The translations under genes were made by a program, and so were the position numbers. Positions 6,446 through 13,604 of a stretch of DNA of 15,541 bases are shown one piece after another (positions within the stretch are counted from its first letter, which is position 1; each line of letters begins with the position of its first letter). A model generated the notes under the pieces. It was not told the origin of the DNA. It saw nothing but the letters and a program-made list of their open reading frames with translations, and made no database searches. This DNA comes from DAOUFU01 sp034429275 (GTDB taxonomy: Bacteria; Chloroflexota; Anaerolineae; Aggregatilineales; Aggregatilineaceae): assembly GCA_034429275.1 (NCBI GenBank), contig DAOUFU010000310.1, positions 1 to 15,541 on the forward strand, given 5' to 3'.

Positions 6446-8109
6446 TCAATCCCCCGTGCCTGATTGCGGATTTTACGCAGCCGCTTCATCACATCGTTCG
6501 CGCCGCGTCCAAAGTAATCATGCAGCAGCACATATTCGGCGTAGAGCTTGTCATAGACCGCCTGGTTTTCGGGGATTGGCCGGTAGGTTTCTTCCTTCAG
6601 CTTACCCATCTTGGCGGCGGCGGCCTGGATGTCGGGATAGGCACCCGCTGCGACTGCGGCGTGCATGGCGCTGCCCAGCGCCGGTCCCTGCTTGCTGCCG
6701 ATGATGCGGAACTCACGCCCGGTCACATCGGCATAAATCTGCATGAGCAGCTTGTTTTTCTCCGGAAGTCCACCCGCTGCAACCAGCTCGGTGATCGGCA
6801 CACCGTTGGACTCGAACGCCTCAATGATGACACGGGTCCCAAAAGCGGTGGCTTCGATCAGGGCGCGGTAAATATCCGGTGCGCGGGTGGCGAGTGTCGC
6901 GCCGATCAGCAGGCCGCTCAGGTCTACATCGACCAGCACCGAACGGTTGCCATTCCACCAGTCGAGCGCGAGCAGGCCGTGCTCGCCGGGTTTCTGCTTG
7001 GCGGCTTCTGCCTCAAGATAGGCGTGCAGGTCCATGCCTTTAGCTTTGGCGGCCTCGTGATATTCCGGTGGGACGGCATGATCGACAAACCAGGCGAAAA
7101 TATCGCCCACACCGCTCTGACCGGCTTCGTAACCGTATAGACCGGGGATGATGCCGCCATCCACCACACCGCACATGCCGGGCACGTTGTGGATGCTGTC
7201 ACCCAGTACCATGTGGCAGGTGCTGGTGCCCATGATCATCACCATGCGCCCCGGCTCGACCACCTGGGCTGCCGGAACGGTGACATGGGCATCCACATTG
7301 GCGACGGCGACGGCAATGCCCGGTGTGAGTCCGGTCCACCTGGCCGCTTCTTCGGTGAGGTCACCGGCACGCCCGCCAAGCGGAGCAAGTTGGGCCATCA
7401 TCTTGGTTTCCACCACGTCTGCCAGCTTGGGGTGCAGGGCGCTGAGATAGGCTTTGTCGGGGAATTTGCCATCCTGGTAGATGGCTTTGTAGCCCGCCGT
7501 GCAGGTATTGCGCGTTTCGACGCCGCACAACTGCCAAACGACCCAGTCCGCCGCTTCGATCAGGCGGTCGGCGGCAGCATAGACTTCGGGCGCTTCGTCG
7601 AGGATTTGGAGCACCTTGCTGAAGAACCACTCCGACGAGATTTTGCCGCCGTAGCGATCCAGCCAGCTCTCGCCCATCGCACGCGCGGTGGCGTTGATCT
7701 TGTCAGCTTCGGGCTGGGCGGCGTGGTGCTTCCAGAGCTTTACCCAGGCGTGAGGATTGTCGCGCCATTCGGGCAGGCGCATCAGCGGGGTGCCATCTGC
7801 CTTGACCGGCATCATGGTGCAGGCGGTGAAATCGACGGCAATGCCGATCACGTCTGCCGGGTTAATGTTGCTGGCCTGGACCGCCTGGGGGACTGCGTTG
7901 GCAAAGACGCCAATGTAGTCATCGGGGTTCTGCAAGGCCCATTCGGGCGGAAGTGGTTTGTGGCTGCCGGGCAAAGTCTCATCGATCACGCCGTCAGGGT
8001 AGGGATAGACGGCGCTGCCCATCTCTGCGCCGTCGCTGACGCGCACGACGACAGCGCGCCCGGATTCGGTGCCAAAATCGACGCCAATCGTGTATTTTTC
8101 TCCGGCCAT
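6442..8109 (-). CDS. araB: L-ribulokinase (FGGY carbohydrate kinase)
   Basis: The 555-residue FGGY-family kinase phosphorylates L-ribulose to L-ribulose 5-phosphate using ATP. It opens with VDFGTESGRAVVV (10-22), the phosphate-1 motif typical of AraB. The catalytic Asp is probably D273 in NVDAHVTVPA. GTSTCHM (294-300) and AAGGLPEKN (444-452) form the later ATP-site motifs. The length matches ribulokinases (about 550-570), which are longer than xylulo- or glycerol kinases. AAGGAG (8120-8125) stands 10 bases before the ATG. The stop overlaps the araD start by four bases, so the two are translationally coupled. The upstream regulator gene ends 42 bases before it, consistent with one transcript. 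No missing residues or frameshift seen. Confidence 0.93.
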   Translation of the reverse strand: MAGEKYTIGVDFGTESGRAVVVRVSDGAEMGSAVYPYPDGVIDETLPGSHKPLPPEWALQNPDDYIGVFANAVPQAVQASNINPADVIGIAVDFTACTMMPVKADGTPLMRLPEWRDNPHAWVKLWKHHAAQPEADKINATARAMGESWLDRYGGKISSEWFFSKVLQILDEAPEVYAAADRLIEAADWVVWQLCGVETRNTCTAGYKAIYQDGKFPDKAYLSALHPKLADVVETKMMAQLAPLGGRAGDLTEEAARWTGLTPGIAVAVANVDAHVTVPAAQVVEPGRMVMIMGTSTCHMVLGDSIHNVPGMCGVVDGGIIPGLYGYEAGQSGVGDIFAWFVDHAVPPEYHEAAKAKGMDLHAYLEAEAAKQKPGEHGLLALDWWNGNRSVLVDVDLSGLLIGATLATRAPDIYRALIEATAFGTRVIIEAFESNGVPITELVAAGGLPEKNKLLMQIYADVTGREFRIIGSKQGPALGSAMHAAVAAGAYPDIQAAAAKMGKLKEETYRPIPENQAVYDKLYAEYVLLHDYFGRGANDVMKRLRKIRNQARGIE

Positions 8110-8151
8110 CTGGCTTTAGCTCCTTCTACAATGCCTGATACCCTAGACTGG

Positions 8152-9171
8152 TCATGGGGCTGGCTGCGTGCTCTGTCTTTCGATCAAGTGTGGGTACAAA
8201 ATCCGCTGATGAAGCGGCGTATTTGGATTGTTGATCAGGTTGACCAGGTATTCGACGCTTTGCTCACCCAGCGCGGCGAAGTCCTGGTGAATGGTGGTCA
8301 GGGGTGGGTCGAAATAGGCCGCTTCGGGGATGTTATCGAAGCCGACGATGGATACATCGTCGGGCACCTTCAGGCCGCTTTCGCGCAGTGCCCGGATCGC
8401 GCCCAGGGCGGTCTGGTCGTTAGCGGCCAGCAGCGCGGTGAAAGGCAGCCCGGTATGCAGCAGGCGCAGCGCCGCCTGGTAACCGCTCTGGGCACTCCAA
8501 TCGCCCGAAGCCGAGGGGCCGAGCGACAACCCGGCTTCCAGCATGGCGGCTTTCCACCCGGCACAGCGTGCCTGAGCGCCATACCATTCCAGCGGGCCGC
8601 TGATGGATGCAATGTGGGTATGCCCCAGGTTGATCAAATGTTGGGCCGCCAGTTGGCCGCCGAAGTGCTGATCGATGGCGACCGATGGCACGCGCGCGCC
8701 CGCTTCCGTATCGATCTGCACATAGGGCGTATCGCCGCAGACCTGCGCCAGCACCGCATGACTCACACCTGCGACCGGCGTGATGAACACCAACCCATCG
8801 ACGGCTCGCTCGCCCAGATCGTCCATCGCCCGGCGAAGATCGCGCGGGGCCATATTGGAGATGACCGAGAGAGTGACACCATAGCCCTGAGCACGTGCAG
8901 CCTGTTCGATGTGATTCACCATCTGGGTGGGGCCGTAATGGGTGCTGCCAAAACTGATGATGCCCAGCATAGAGGAACGCTGAGTAGCCAGGCTGCGCGC
9001 GGCGCGGTTGGGGCGGTAGCCCAGTTGTTCAATGGCTTCCTGCACACGGCGGCGAGTGTCGTCGGAGACGTAGGGGTGATTGTTGACAACGCGCGAGACA
9101 GTTTGCGCGGAGACGCCCGCCATTCGGGCAACATCGGCCAGGGTAGCACTGCCGGAGCTGGACTTAATCAT
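8152..9171 (-). CDS. LacI-family transcriptional regulator of the pentose operon
   Basis: The 339-residue protein has a LacI-type helix-turn-helix at the N-terminus (TLADVARMAGVSAQTVSRVVN, about 10-30) and a hinge helix RPNRAARSL (about 53-61). A periplasmic-binding-like effector domain fills the rest, with SVAIDQHFGGQLAAQHL and a LAANDQTALGAIRAL segment typical of sugar-responsive members. It should repress its own operon and be released by a pentose or its derivative. Two palindromes of the LacI type lie upstream, one covering its own transcription start. I chose ATG 9171 because GAAGG lies 8 bases before it; the in-frame TTG at 9186 would overlap that site. It is not the GntR-type AraR of Bacillus nor AraC; the analogous role is inferred from position. 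Confidence 0.9.
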   Translation of the reverse strand: MIKSSSGSATLADVARMAGVSAQTVSRVVNNHPYVSDDTRRRVQEAIEQLGYRPNRAARSLATQRSSMLGIISFGSTHYGPTQMVNHIEQAARAQGYGVTLSVISNMAPRDLRRAMDDLGERAVDGLVFITPVAGVSHAVLAQVCGDTPYVQIDTEAGARVPSVAIDQHFGGQLAAQHLINLGHTHIASISGPLEWYGAQARCAGWKAAMLEAGLSLGPSASGDWSAQSGYQAALRLLHTGLPFTALLAANDQTALGAIRALRESGLKVPDDVSIVGFDNIPEAAYFDPPLTTIHQDFAALGEQSVEYLVNLINNPNTPLHQRILYPHLIERQSTQPAP

Positions 9172-9179
9172 AAGTAGAA

Positions 9180-9184
9180 CCTTC
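9180..9184 (-). promoter_or_regulatory. Ribosome binding site for the LacI-type regulator
   Basis: GAAGG on the minus strand is 8 bases from ATG 9171. Using the TTG at 9186 instead would bury this site inside the coding region, so 9171 is preferred. Confidence 0.55.
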
Positions 9185-9284
9185 AAAACAGTAGGCGACC
9201 GGCAATATGTGGCTCTCAGCCTACAGGGGTGTCAGGCGGAATGAAACGGGAGGCTGATAGCGAGAATTGCACAGATCGATCATC

Positions 9285-9298
9285 TGCTAGCGCTAACA
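9285..9298. promoter_or_regulatory. LacI-type operator O1
   Basis: TGCTAGCGCTAACA is a near-perfect 14-base palindrome of the TGTTAGCGCTAACA form, with one mismatched pair. The central CG-type step (AGCGCT) is typical of LacI-family sites. It begins right behind the -10 box of the regulator promoter, so bound repressor would cover the transcription start. Confidence 0.75.
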
Positions 9299-9327
9299 TC
9301 GTATCACAGGTTGCTGCTACGGGTCAA
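9298..9327 (-). promoter_or_regulatory. Promoter of the regulator-araB-araD-isomerase operon
   Basis: On the minus strand TTGACC (plus 9322-9327) and TACGAT (plus 9298-9303) are 18 bases apart. Operator O1 abuts the -10. Predicted start is near 9291, giving a leader of about 120 bases before ATG 9171. This placement is a standard autorepression design. Confidence 0.6.
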
Positions 9328-9384
9328 TAGGTACGGCACAAGTGGTGGGGGGATGAGGGATAGTCCTATAGAGAACAGCTTGAA

Positions 9385-9398
9385 TGTTTGCGCTAACA
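9385..9398. promoter_or_regulatory. LacI-type operator O2
   Basis: TGTTTGCGCTAACA matches the same palindrome as O1, again with one mismatched pair, and lies exactly 100 bases away. It sits between O1 and the promoter of the GH9 gene. It could aid repression by looping or extend the control to GH9; 100 bases is about 9.5 helical turns, so the two faces are not in phase on relaxed B-DNA. Confidence 0.7.
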
Positions 9399-9441
9399 TA
9401 TCGTGATCGATTTTGATCGATCGGCACGGGGTGAAGTGGCA

Positions 9442-9468
9442 TTGCAGATCGCCATTCGCGGCTATAAT
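9442..9468 (+). promoter_or_regulatory. Probable promoter of the GH9 gene
   Basis: A perfect TATAAT (9463-9468) is preceded by TTGCAG (9442-9447) at a short 15-base spacing. Transcription would start near 9475 with a leader of about 130 bases that contains a 7-bp hairpin ATCGCGC/GCGCGAT (9494-9500/9506-9512). A double TGATCGAT direct repeat at about 9405-9422 lies upstream of it. Confidence 0.45.
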
Positions 9469-9591
9469 CATAGGCGGCATGGGGCGGGGACGCATCGCGC
9501 TCGCTGCGCGATTGCCGGTGAGCCATTCATGACCTGACTGCCAGGAGCATCGCCAGTAGGGAACCTACAAAGATGGACTTTAATGTGTTCA

Positions 9592-9597
9592 AAGGAG
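9592..9597 (+). promoter_or_regulatory. Ribosome binding site of the GH9 gene
   Basis: AAGGAG lies 6 bases before ATG 9604 but only 3 before the in-frame GTG at 9601, so 9604 is the preferred start. Confidence 0.7.
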
Positions 9598-9603
9598 TGA
9601 GTG

Positions 9604-12114
9604 ATGAACAAACTGTTATGTCTGGTGCTGATCGCCGCGCTGCTGACCCTGGGCGGCTCGGTCGTCATGGCCCAGGGTAGTGTCCCTCCGGCCATTCCAG
9701 GCCAGGCGGTGTATGTGGCCTACCCCGTGACCATTGCGATCGATGGCAGCCTGTCCGACTGGGAAGGTCTGCCCAGTGTGACGGTGGATAAGGGGCCGAG
9801 CACGTCGAGCGATCCCGCGGAGAACGGCTCGTTCACTTTTGGCGTCGCTGCCGACGAGACCGCGTTTTATATCTACATGACGATGCCGGACAAGACCATT
9901 ATTACCGGTCAGCATGGCACAGACTATTGGAACGAAGACTCCCTCGAATTTTACCTGAACCTGACCGGCAACCGGTGGGCTTCAGAATTCACCGACGGGA
10001 TTGTGCAATATCGGATCATCCCTGGCGATATTGGCAAGACGGATATCGCCGAGATCACCAGCTCCGGTCAGAACGTGGCTTCGGCCCCGATAAGCCAGGC
10101 GGCAGTCTTTGCAACCGAGGACGGCTGGGGCTTCGAAGCTGCGGTGCCGTGGGGTAGCTGGCTCAAGCCGGTGCACGGGCTGGAATTTGGCTTCCAGGCA
10201 CAGGCAAACGGCGCATCCGAGCAGGATCGCAACGTCAAGCTCATCTGGTCGGCGGCAGACACTCAGGATCGGTCGTGGAACACGCCCAGCCTGTTTGGTG
10301 TCGGGCTGATCTACGAGATCGGGCGGAGTGATATCCCGATGCCAAGCGCCCCGCCCGAACCGACTCCTGAGCCGGTGGTCGAAGCGCCCAGCTATGGATT
10401 CGGTGTGGTGAGCGTGAACGAAGTGGGTTACCTGCCGGATGCCGCCAAACTGGGCCTGCTGCAAACCGCACGCACAGATGCCGCCCCCTGGTCGCTGGTC
10501 GATGTGGCAACCGGAGCTGTCGTGTTGGAAGGTACAACGACTGCGCCGAGGATGGATGAATCCGCCGGGGAAATGACGGTAGTCGCCGATTTTTCGGCCT
10601 GGACGACTCCCGGTACGTACATTCTGGTGATCGATGGGGTGGAAAGCGTGCCGTTCGAGATCGGTGCGTCGATTTACGATACGCTGGTCATTGATGCTGC
10701 ACGCTACTTCTATCTCAACCGGAGCGGGATTGAGCTTGCGCCGGAATATGCAGGCGATTGGGCACGCCCGGCGGGGCATATCACCGATAATGACGTCACC
10801 TGTTTCGCAGGCAAGGCAGTGGATGGCACGCAGTACGACGGCTGCGATTACCGGCTGGATGCCAGCGGCGGGTGGTACGACGCAGGTGATTATGGCAAAT
10901 ACGTGGTCAACGGCGGCATCTCGCTGTGGACCCTGCTCAACTTGGCCGAGCGTTACCCCGATCTCTACCCGGACGGCTCGCTGAATATTCCCGAAAGCGG
11001 CAACGGAGTCTCGGACTTGCGGGATGCGGCCCGTTGGGAAATGGATTGGATGCTGCGGATGCAGGTTCCTGAAGGTGAGCCGCTGGCCGGAATGGCCCAT
11101 CACAAACTGCATGATCTGCGCTGGGGCGGGATGCCGATGAAGGTCCCAACGGAGTGGGACAACGACAGCCCGACCAATGGTCGCTACCTGATGCCACCGA
11201 GCACCGCTGCGACGCTCAATCTTGCGGCAACGGCGGCCCAATGCGCGCGCCTGTGGTCCGAGATCGATCCGGCTTTCGCGGATCGCTGCCTGACGGCGGC
11301 GGAAACGGCCTGGAAGGCCGCGCTGGCCAATCCGGCGATCTTCTACGGCAGCATTCCCGGGCAGGGCGGCGGCGATTATGGTGATCGCAACGTGGCGGAT
11401 GAATTCTTCTGGGCAGCAGCGGAGCTGTACATCACTACCGGCGCGGACGAATATCGCGACTACATCGAAAACTCCAGCATGATTCGGCGCTTCCCTGGCC
11501 TGGGAAAGGGCAGTGCCATGGGCTGGCCGGAGACCGGCGCGCTGGGCACCATCTCGCTGCTGAGCGCTCCGAACGGCCTGAGCGAAGAACGGATCGCGGC
11601 GCTGGAAGCACAGATTGTAGGGGCGGCGGATATGTACCTGTCGTGGATGAGCGGGCAGGTCTATCCGACTCCCCTGATGCCTGCGACCTATGACTGGGGA
11701 TCGAACTCGGCGGTGCTGAACAACGCGATTATCCTGGCGCTCGCCTACGATATCACCGGCGACCCGGTATACCGCGACGGCGTAACCAGCAGTCTCGACT
11801 ATATCCTGGGGCGCAACCCGCTCAGCCGCAGCTATGTGACCGGCTATGGTGAGAATGCGCCGCAGCACCCGCATCACCGGTTCTGGGGGAATCGCCCATC
11901 GCAGGGGTATCCGCCTCCGCCGCCCGGCGTGGTCGTGGGCGGTCCGCTGGAGACTCCGCAGGAAGATGCTACCCGCAACAATGCGGAACTGAATGCCGGT
12001 CCTGCCAAGCGTTATGTAGATATGATTGAAGCGTATTCGAGCAACGAAGTGACCATCAACTGGAATGCTCCGCTTACCTGGGTAACGGCGTTTGTTGCCT
12101 GGAACGCGGACTGA
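9604..12114 (+). CDS. Secreted glycoside hydrolase family 9 with CBM9-like N-terminal domain
   Basis: The 836-residue protein has a signal peptide (about 1-23, cleavage after VMA). A CBM9/DOMON-like sugar-binding domain follows (about 40-240: IDGSLSDWEG, WNEDSLEFYLNLTG, AAVPWGSW), then a Pro/Glu linker (APPEPTPEPVVEAP, about 249-262). Next come a CelD_N-type Ig-like domain (about 266-355) and the GH9 (alpha/alpha)6 catalytic domain to the C-terminus. Catalytic features are WYDAGDYGKYV with D426 and D429 (base/nucleophilic water), the HPHHRFWGNRP substrate motif, and general acid E815 in SNEVTINWNAPL. GH9 enzymes invert beta-1,4-glucan bonds, though some act on xyloglucan, lichenan or glucosamine oligomers. 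It is divergent from the pentose operon and close to two LacI operators, so co-induction with hemicellulose use is plausible. No dockerin or sortase signal is seen. Confidence 0.93.
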   Translation: MNKLLCLVLIAALLTLGGSVVMAQGSVPPAIPGQAVYVAYPVTIAIDGSLSDWEGLPSVTVDKGPSTSSDPAENGSFTFGVAADETAFYIYMTMPDKTIITGQHGTDYWNEDSLEFYLNLTGNRWASEFTDGIVQYRIIPGDIGKTDIAEITSSGQNVASAPISQAAVFATEDGWGFEAAVPWGSWLKPVHGLEFGFQAQANGASEQDRNVKLIWSAADTQDRSWNTPSLFGVGLIYEIGRSDIPMPSAPPEPTPEPVVEAPSYGFGVVSVNEVGYLPDAAKLGLLQTARTDAAPWSLVDVATGAVVLEGTTTAPRMDESAGEMTVVADFSAWTTPGTYILVIDGVESVPFEIGASIYDTLVIDAARYFYLNRSGIELAPEYAGDWARPAGHITDNDVTCFAGKAVDGTQYDGCDYRLDASGGWYDAGDYGKYVVNGGISLWTLLNLAERYPDLYPDGSLNIPESGNGVSDLRDAARWEMDWMLRMQVPEGEPLAGMAHHKLHDLRWGGMPMKVPTEWDNDSPTNGRYLMPPSTAATLNLAATAAQCARLWSEIDPAFADRCLTAAETAWKAALANPAIFYGSIPGQGGGDYGDRNVADEFFWAAAELYITTGADEYRDYIENSSMIRRFPGLGKGSAMGWPETGALGTISLLSAPNGLSEERIAALEAQIVGAADMYLSWMSGQVYPTPLMPATYDWGSNSAVLNNAIILALAYDITGDPVYRDGVTSSLDYILGRNPLSRSYVTGYGENAPQHPHHRFWGNRPSQGYPPPPPGVVVGGPLETPQEDATRNNAELNAGPAKRYVDMIEAYSSNEVTINWNAPLTWVTAFVAWNAD

Positions 12115-12160
12115 GTTCGCCCGCCCGCTGCGAGCAGTTGAGGCGCAGCGCGTGACCGAC

Positions 12161-12205
12161 AGCAGGGGCCGGAACAGCCCGGCCCGGAGCAACCCGGCCC
12201 CTGCT
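12161..12205 (+). terminator. Long-stem terminator after the GH9 gene
   Basis: AGCAGGGGCCGG (12161-12172) pairs perfectly with CCGGCCCCTGCT (12194-12205) around a 21-base GC-rich loop that can fold further. There is only a short TT after it, so termination efficiency is uncertain. The next gene starts 12 bases beyond the stem. Confidence 0.55.
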
Positions 12206-12216
12206 CAGGTTATCCC

Positions 12217-13074
12217 ATGACCGGACCTCCCTCTCGCCACCCACGCTCTGCCGCTCGCCAGCGCCCACAGGGACAGCCCACTCGCGGCAAAACGGCGCGT
12301 AATCGTCTGCGCCGGGTGGATAATTTTGTCTTGTTCTATGCTGGAGACCTGGTACGCGCGCGCAGTGCGGGCTTCGAGCGCGCCTGGGTGGTGGACCTGG
12401 GCTATGGCGCAGAGCCGTTCACTACGCTTGAATGCGCTGACCGGCTGCGGCGCGCCAATCCGCGGTTGCCGGTGCTGGGTGTGGAGATCGATCCGGAGCG
12501 AGTGGAAGCAGCCCTTCCCTGGGCGGACGAGTGGACCCAGTTCCGGTTGGGCGGGTTCAATATCCCGCTGCTGCCGGGCGAAACCGCGCGGTTGATCCGG
12601 GCCTTCAATGTGCTGCGCCAATATGATGAGGCTGATGTGCCCGGCGCGTGGCAAATGATGGGGCGCTGTCTGATGCCCGGCGGCCTGCTGATCGAAGGCA
12701 CATCGGACCCTTTTGGGCGCGTGTGGGTGGCGAACCTGCTGCGCCGTATTGATGATCGACTCGTGTTTGAGGGGATGGTGTTCAGCACCAATTTTCGCTG
12801 GGGTTTCGAGCCGGGGCAATTCCAGCCGGTGCTGCCCAAGAACTGTATTCACCGCATGATCCCCGGTGAGCCGATCAACACTTTCTTCGATTCCTGGAAG
12901 CGGGCCGGGCGCGATACCATTGCGCATCGCGAGTGGGGGCTGCGCCAATGGTTTGCAGCGTGCGCTCACGCATTGGCTGCCCAGGGATGGGCAGTCGATC
13001 TGCGCCGCCAGTTGGTCCAGCGCGGCTACCTGCTGTGGCGCGGCACGCCAGGCGTGGCCGAACTGCCTCTGTAA
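12217..13074 (+). CDS. Class I SAM-dependent methyltransferase, substrate unknown
   Basis: The 285-residue protein has a basic, Pro/Arg-rich N-terminal tail (1-30) followed by TARNRLRRVDNFV. It then shows a Rossmann-type SAM site: motif I VVDLGYGAEPFTTLE (58-72), acidic end of strand 2 VEIDPERV (89-96), RAFNVLRQYDEADV (128-141) and PGGLLIEGTSD (154-164). Its C-terminal half (FRWGFEPGQFQPVLPKNCIHRMIPGE) is particular to this subfamily, which I recall as a conserved uncharacterised methylase also seen in actinobacteria. The substrate cannot be read from sequence. It lies between the GH9 terminator and the ArsR operon with no partner on its strand, so it may be transcribed by readthrough or from an unseen promoter. 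The ribosome binding site is weak (AGGT, 6 bases before ATG). N-terminal basic tail could bind nucleic acid, which is only a guess. Confidence 0.8.
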   Translation: MTGPPSRHPRSAARQRPQGQPTRGKTARNRLRRVDNFVLFYAGDLVRARSAGFERAWVVDLGYGAEPFTTLECADRLRRANPRLPVLGVEIDPERVEAALPWADEWTQFRLGGFNIPLLPGETARLIRAFNVLRQYDEADVPGAWQMMGRCLMPGGLLIEGTSDPFGRVWVANLLRRIDDRLVFEGMVFSTNFRWGFEPGQFQPVLPKNCIHRMIPGEPINTFFDSWKRAGRDTIAHREWGLRQWFAACAHALAAQGWAVDLRRQLVQRGYLLWRGTPGVAELPL

Positions 13075-13124
13075 TTCCCATTTCCCACGATTCTCGACGA
13101 TACTTCAATCCCCATTGATCATTA

Positions 13125-13140
13125 TGTGACATTCGTCACA
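13125..13140. promoter_or_regulatory. CRP/FNR-type binding site
   Basis: TGTGACATTCGTCACA matches the CRP consensus TGTGA-N6-TCACA perfectly, with the palindrome extended by one pair (C/G). Its centre (13132.5) is about 81 bases upstream of the predicted start of the arsR transcript, a helical phase often used by class I CRP activation. The regulator itself is not in the window. Confidence 0.65.
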
Positions 13141-13179
13141 AAGTTTGTATGTGTTATGAGCCTGAGCCAGGACGTCTCC

Positions 13180-13208
13180 TTGATCTAATATATCAATATT
13201 CGTATATG
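13180..13208 (+). promoter_or_regulatory. Promoter of the arsR-yeeE operon
   Basis: TTGATC (13180-13185) and TATATG (13203-13208) are 17 bases apart. The -10 is the centre of the ArsR-type palindrome, so repressor binding would block RNA polymerase directly. Confidence 0.55.
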
Positions 13209-13214
13209 CGAATA
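13197..13214. promoter_or_regulatory. ArsR/SmtB-type operator
   Basis: TATTCG-TATATG-CGAATA is an 18-base inverted repeat with perfect 6-base arms. AT-rich interrupted palindromes of this kind are typical ArsR-family sites. It ends 15 bases before the ArsR start codon, indicating autoregulation. Confidence 0.65.
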
Positions 13215-13229
13215 ATTGGATGAAATCAG

Positions 13230-13604
13230 ATGCCCCTTGTCCCCCTTGATGAAATTGCCCTGATGCACAACAACGTCTGCAAGGCGATCACGGATCCGCG
13301 CCGTATCCAGATCCTGTATGCCCTGAGCGATGGTTCCAGCAATGTGTCAACACTGGCCGAACTGCTGGAGATGCCTCAGCCTACGCTGTCACGGCATCTG
13401 TCGGTCTTGCGCGAACGCGGCATCGTGGCTGCCGAGCGCGACGGCACCACGGTAATCTACCGGCTGAGCAATCCTCACATCATTCAGGTCCTCAACTTGA
13501 TGCGCGCTATGATGCGCGACTTGCTCGATCAACAGACCAGCCTGCTGGACCCGGTCCAGCCAGAAGACGAGACCGCTTTGGTTGAAAAAGAGGGAAATCG
13601 ATGA
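13230..13604 (+). CDS. ArsR-family winged-helix regulator of the YeeE/YedE operon
   Basis: The 124-residue protein has the ArsR/SmtB fold. ITDPRRIQILYAL (20-32) is the conserved dimer/helix segment, STLAELLEMPQPTLSRHLSVLRERG (40-64) is the helix-turn-helix, and GTTVIYRLSN (72-81) is the wing. It would bind the palindrome at 13197-13214. The only cysteine is C17, so the paired-cysteine disulfide/tetrasulfide switch of sulfide sensors such as SqrR and BigR is not available within a subunit. The metal-sensing CxC of ArsR is also absent. The signal is therefore open, but the downstream genes point to a sulfur compound. The stop overlaps the next start by four bases (ATGA). The ribosome binding site is weak (GGAT). 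Confidence 0.88.
   Translation: MPLVPLDEIALMHNNVCKAITDPRRIQILYALSDGSSNVSTLAELLEMPQPTLSRHLSVLRERGIVAAERDGTTVIYRLSNPHIIQVLNLMRAMMRDLLDQQTSLLDPVQPEDETALVEKEGNR

Noticed and set aside
7189..9177. 662-codon open frame on the plus strand opposite araB and the LacI-type gene
   Set aside because: Antisense to two well-supported genes across their boundary; its composition (many Gly, His, Asp) and lack of motifs mark it as a shadow.
9982..12192. 736-codon open frame on the minus strand opposite the GH9 gene
   Set aside because: It is exactly antisense to a gene with full GH9 motifs, is rich in Arg, His and Ile in a pattern typical of antisense frames in GC-rich DNA, and has no ribosome binding site or recognisable domain.
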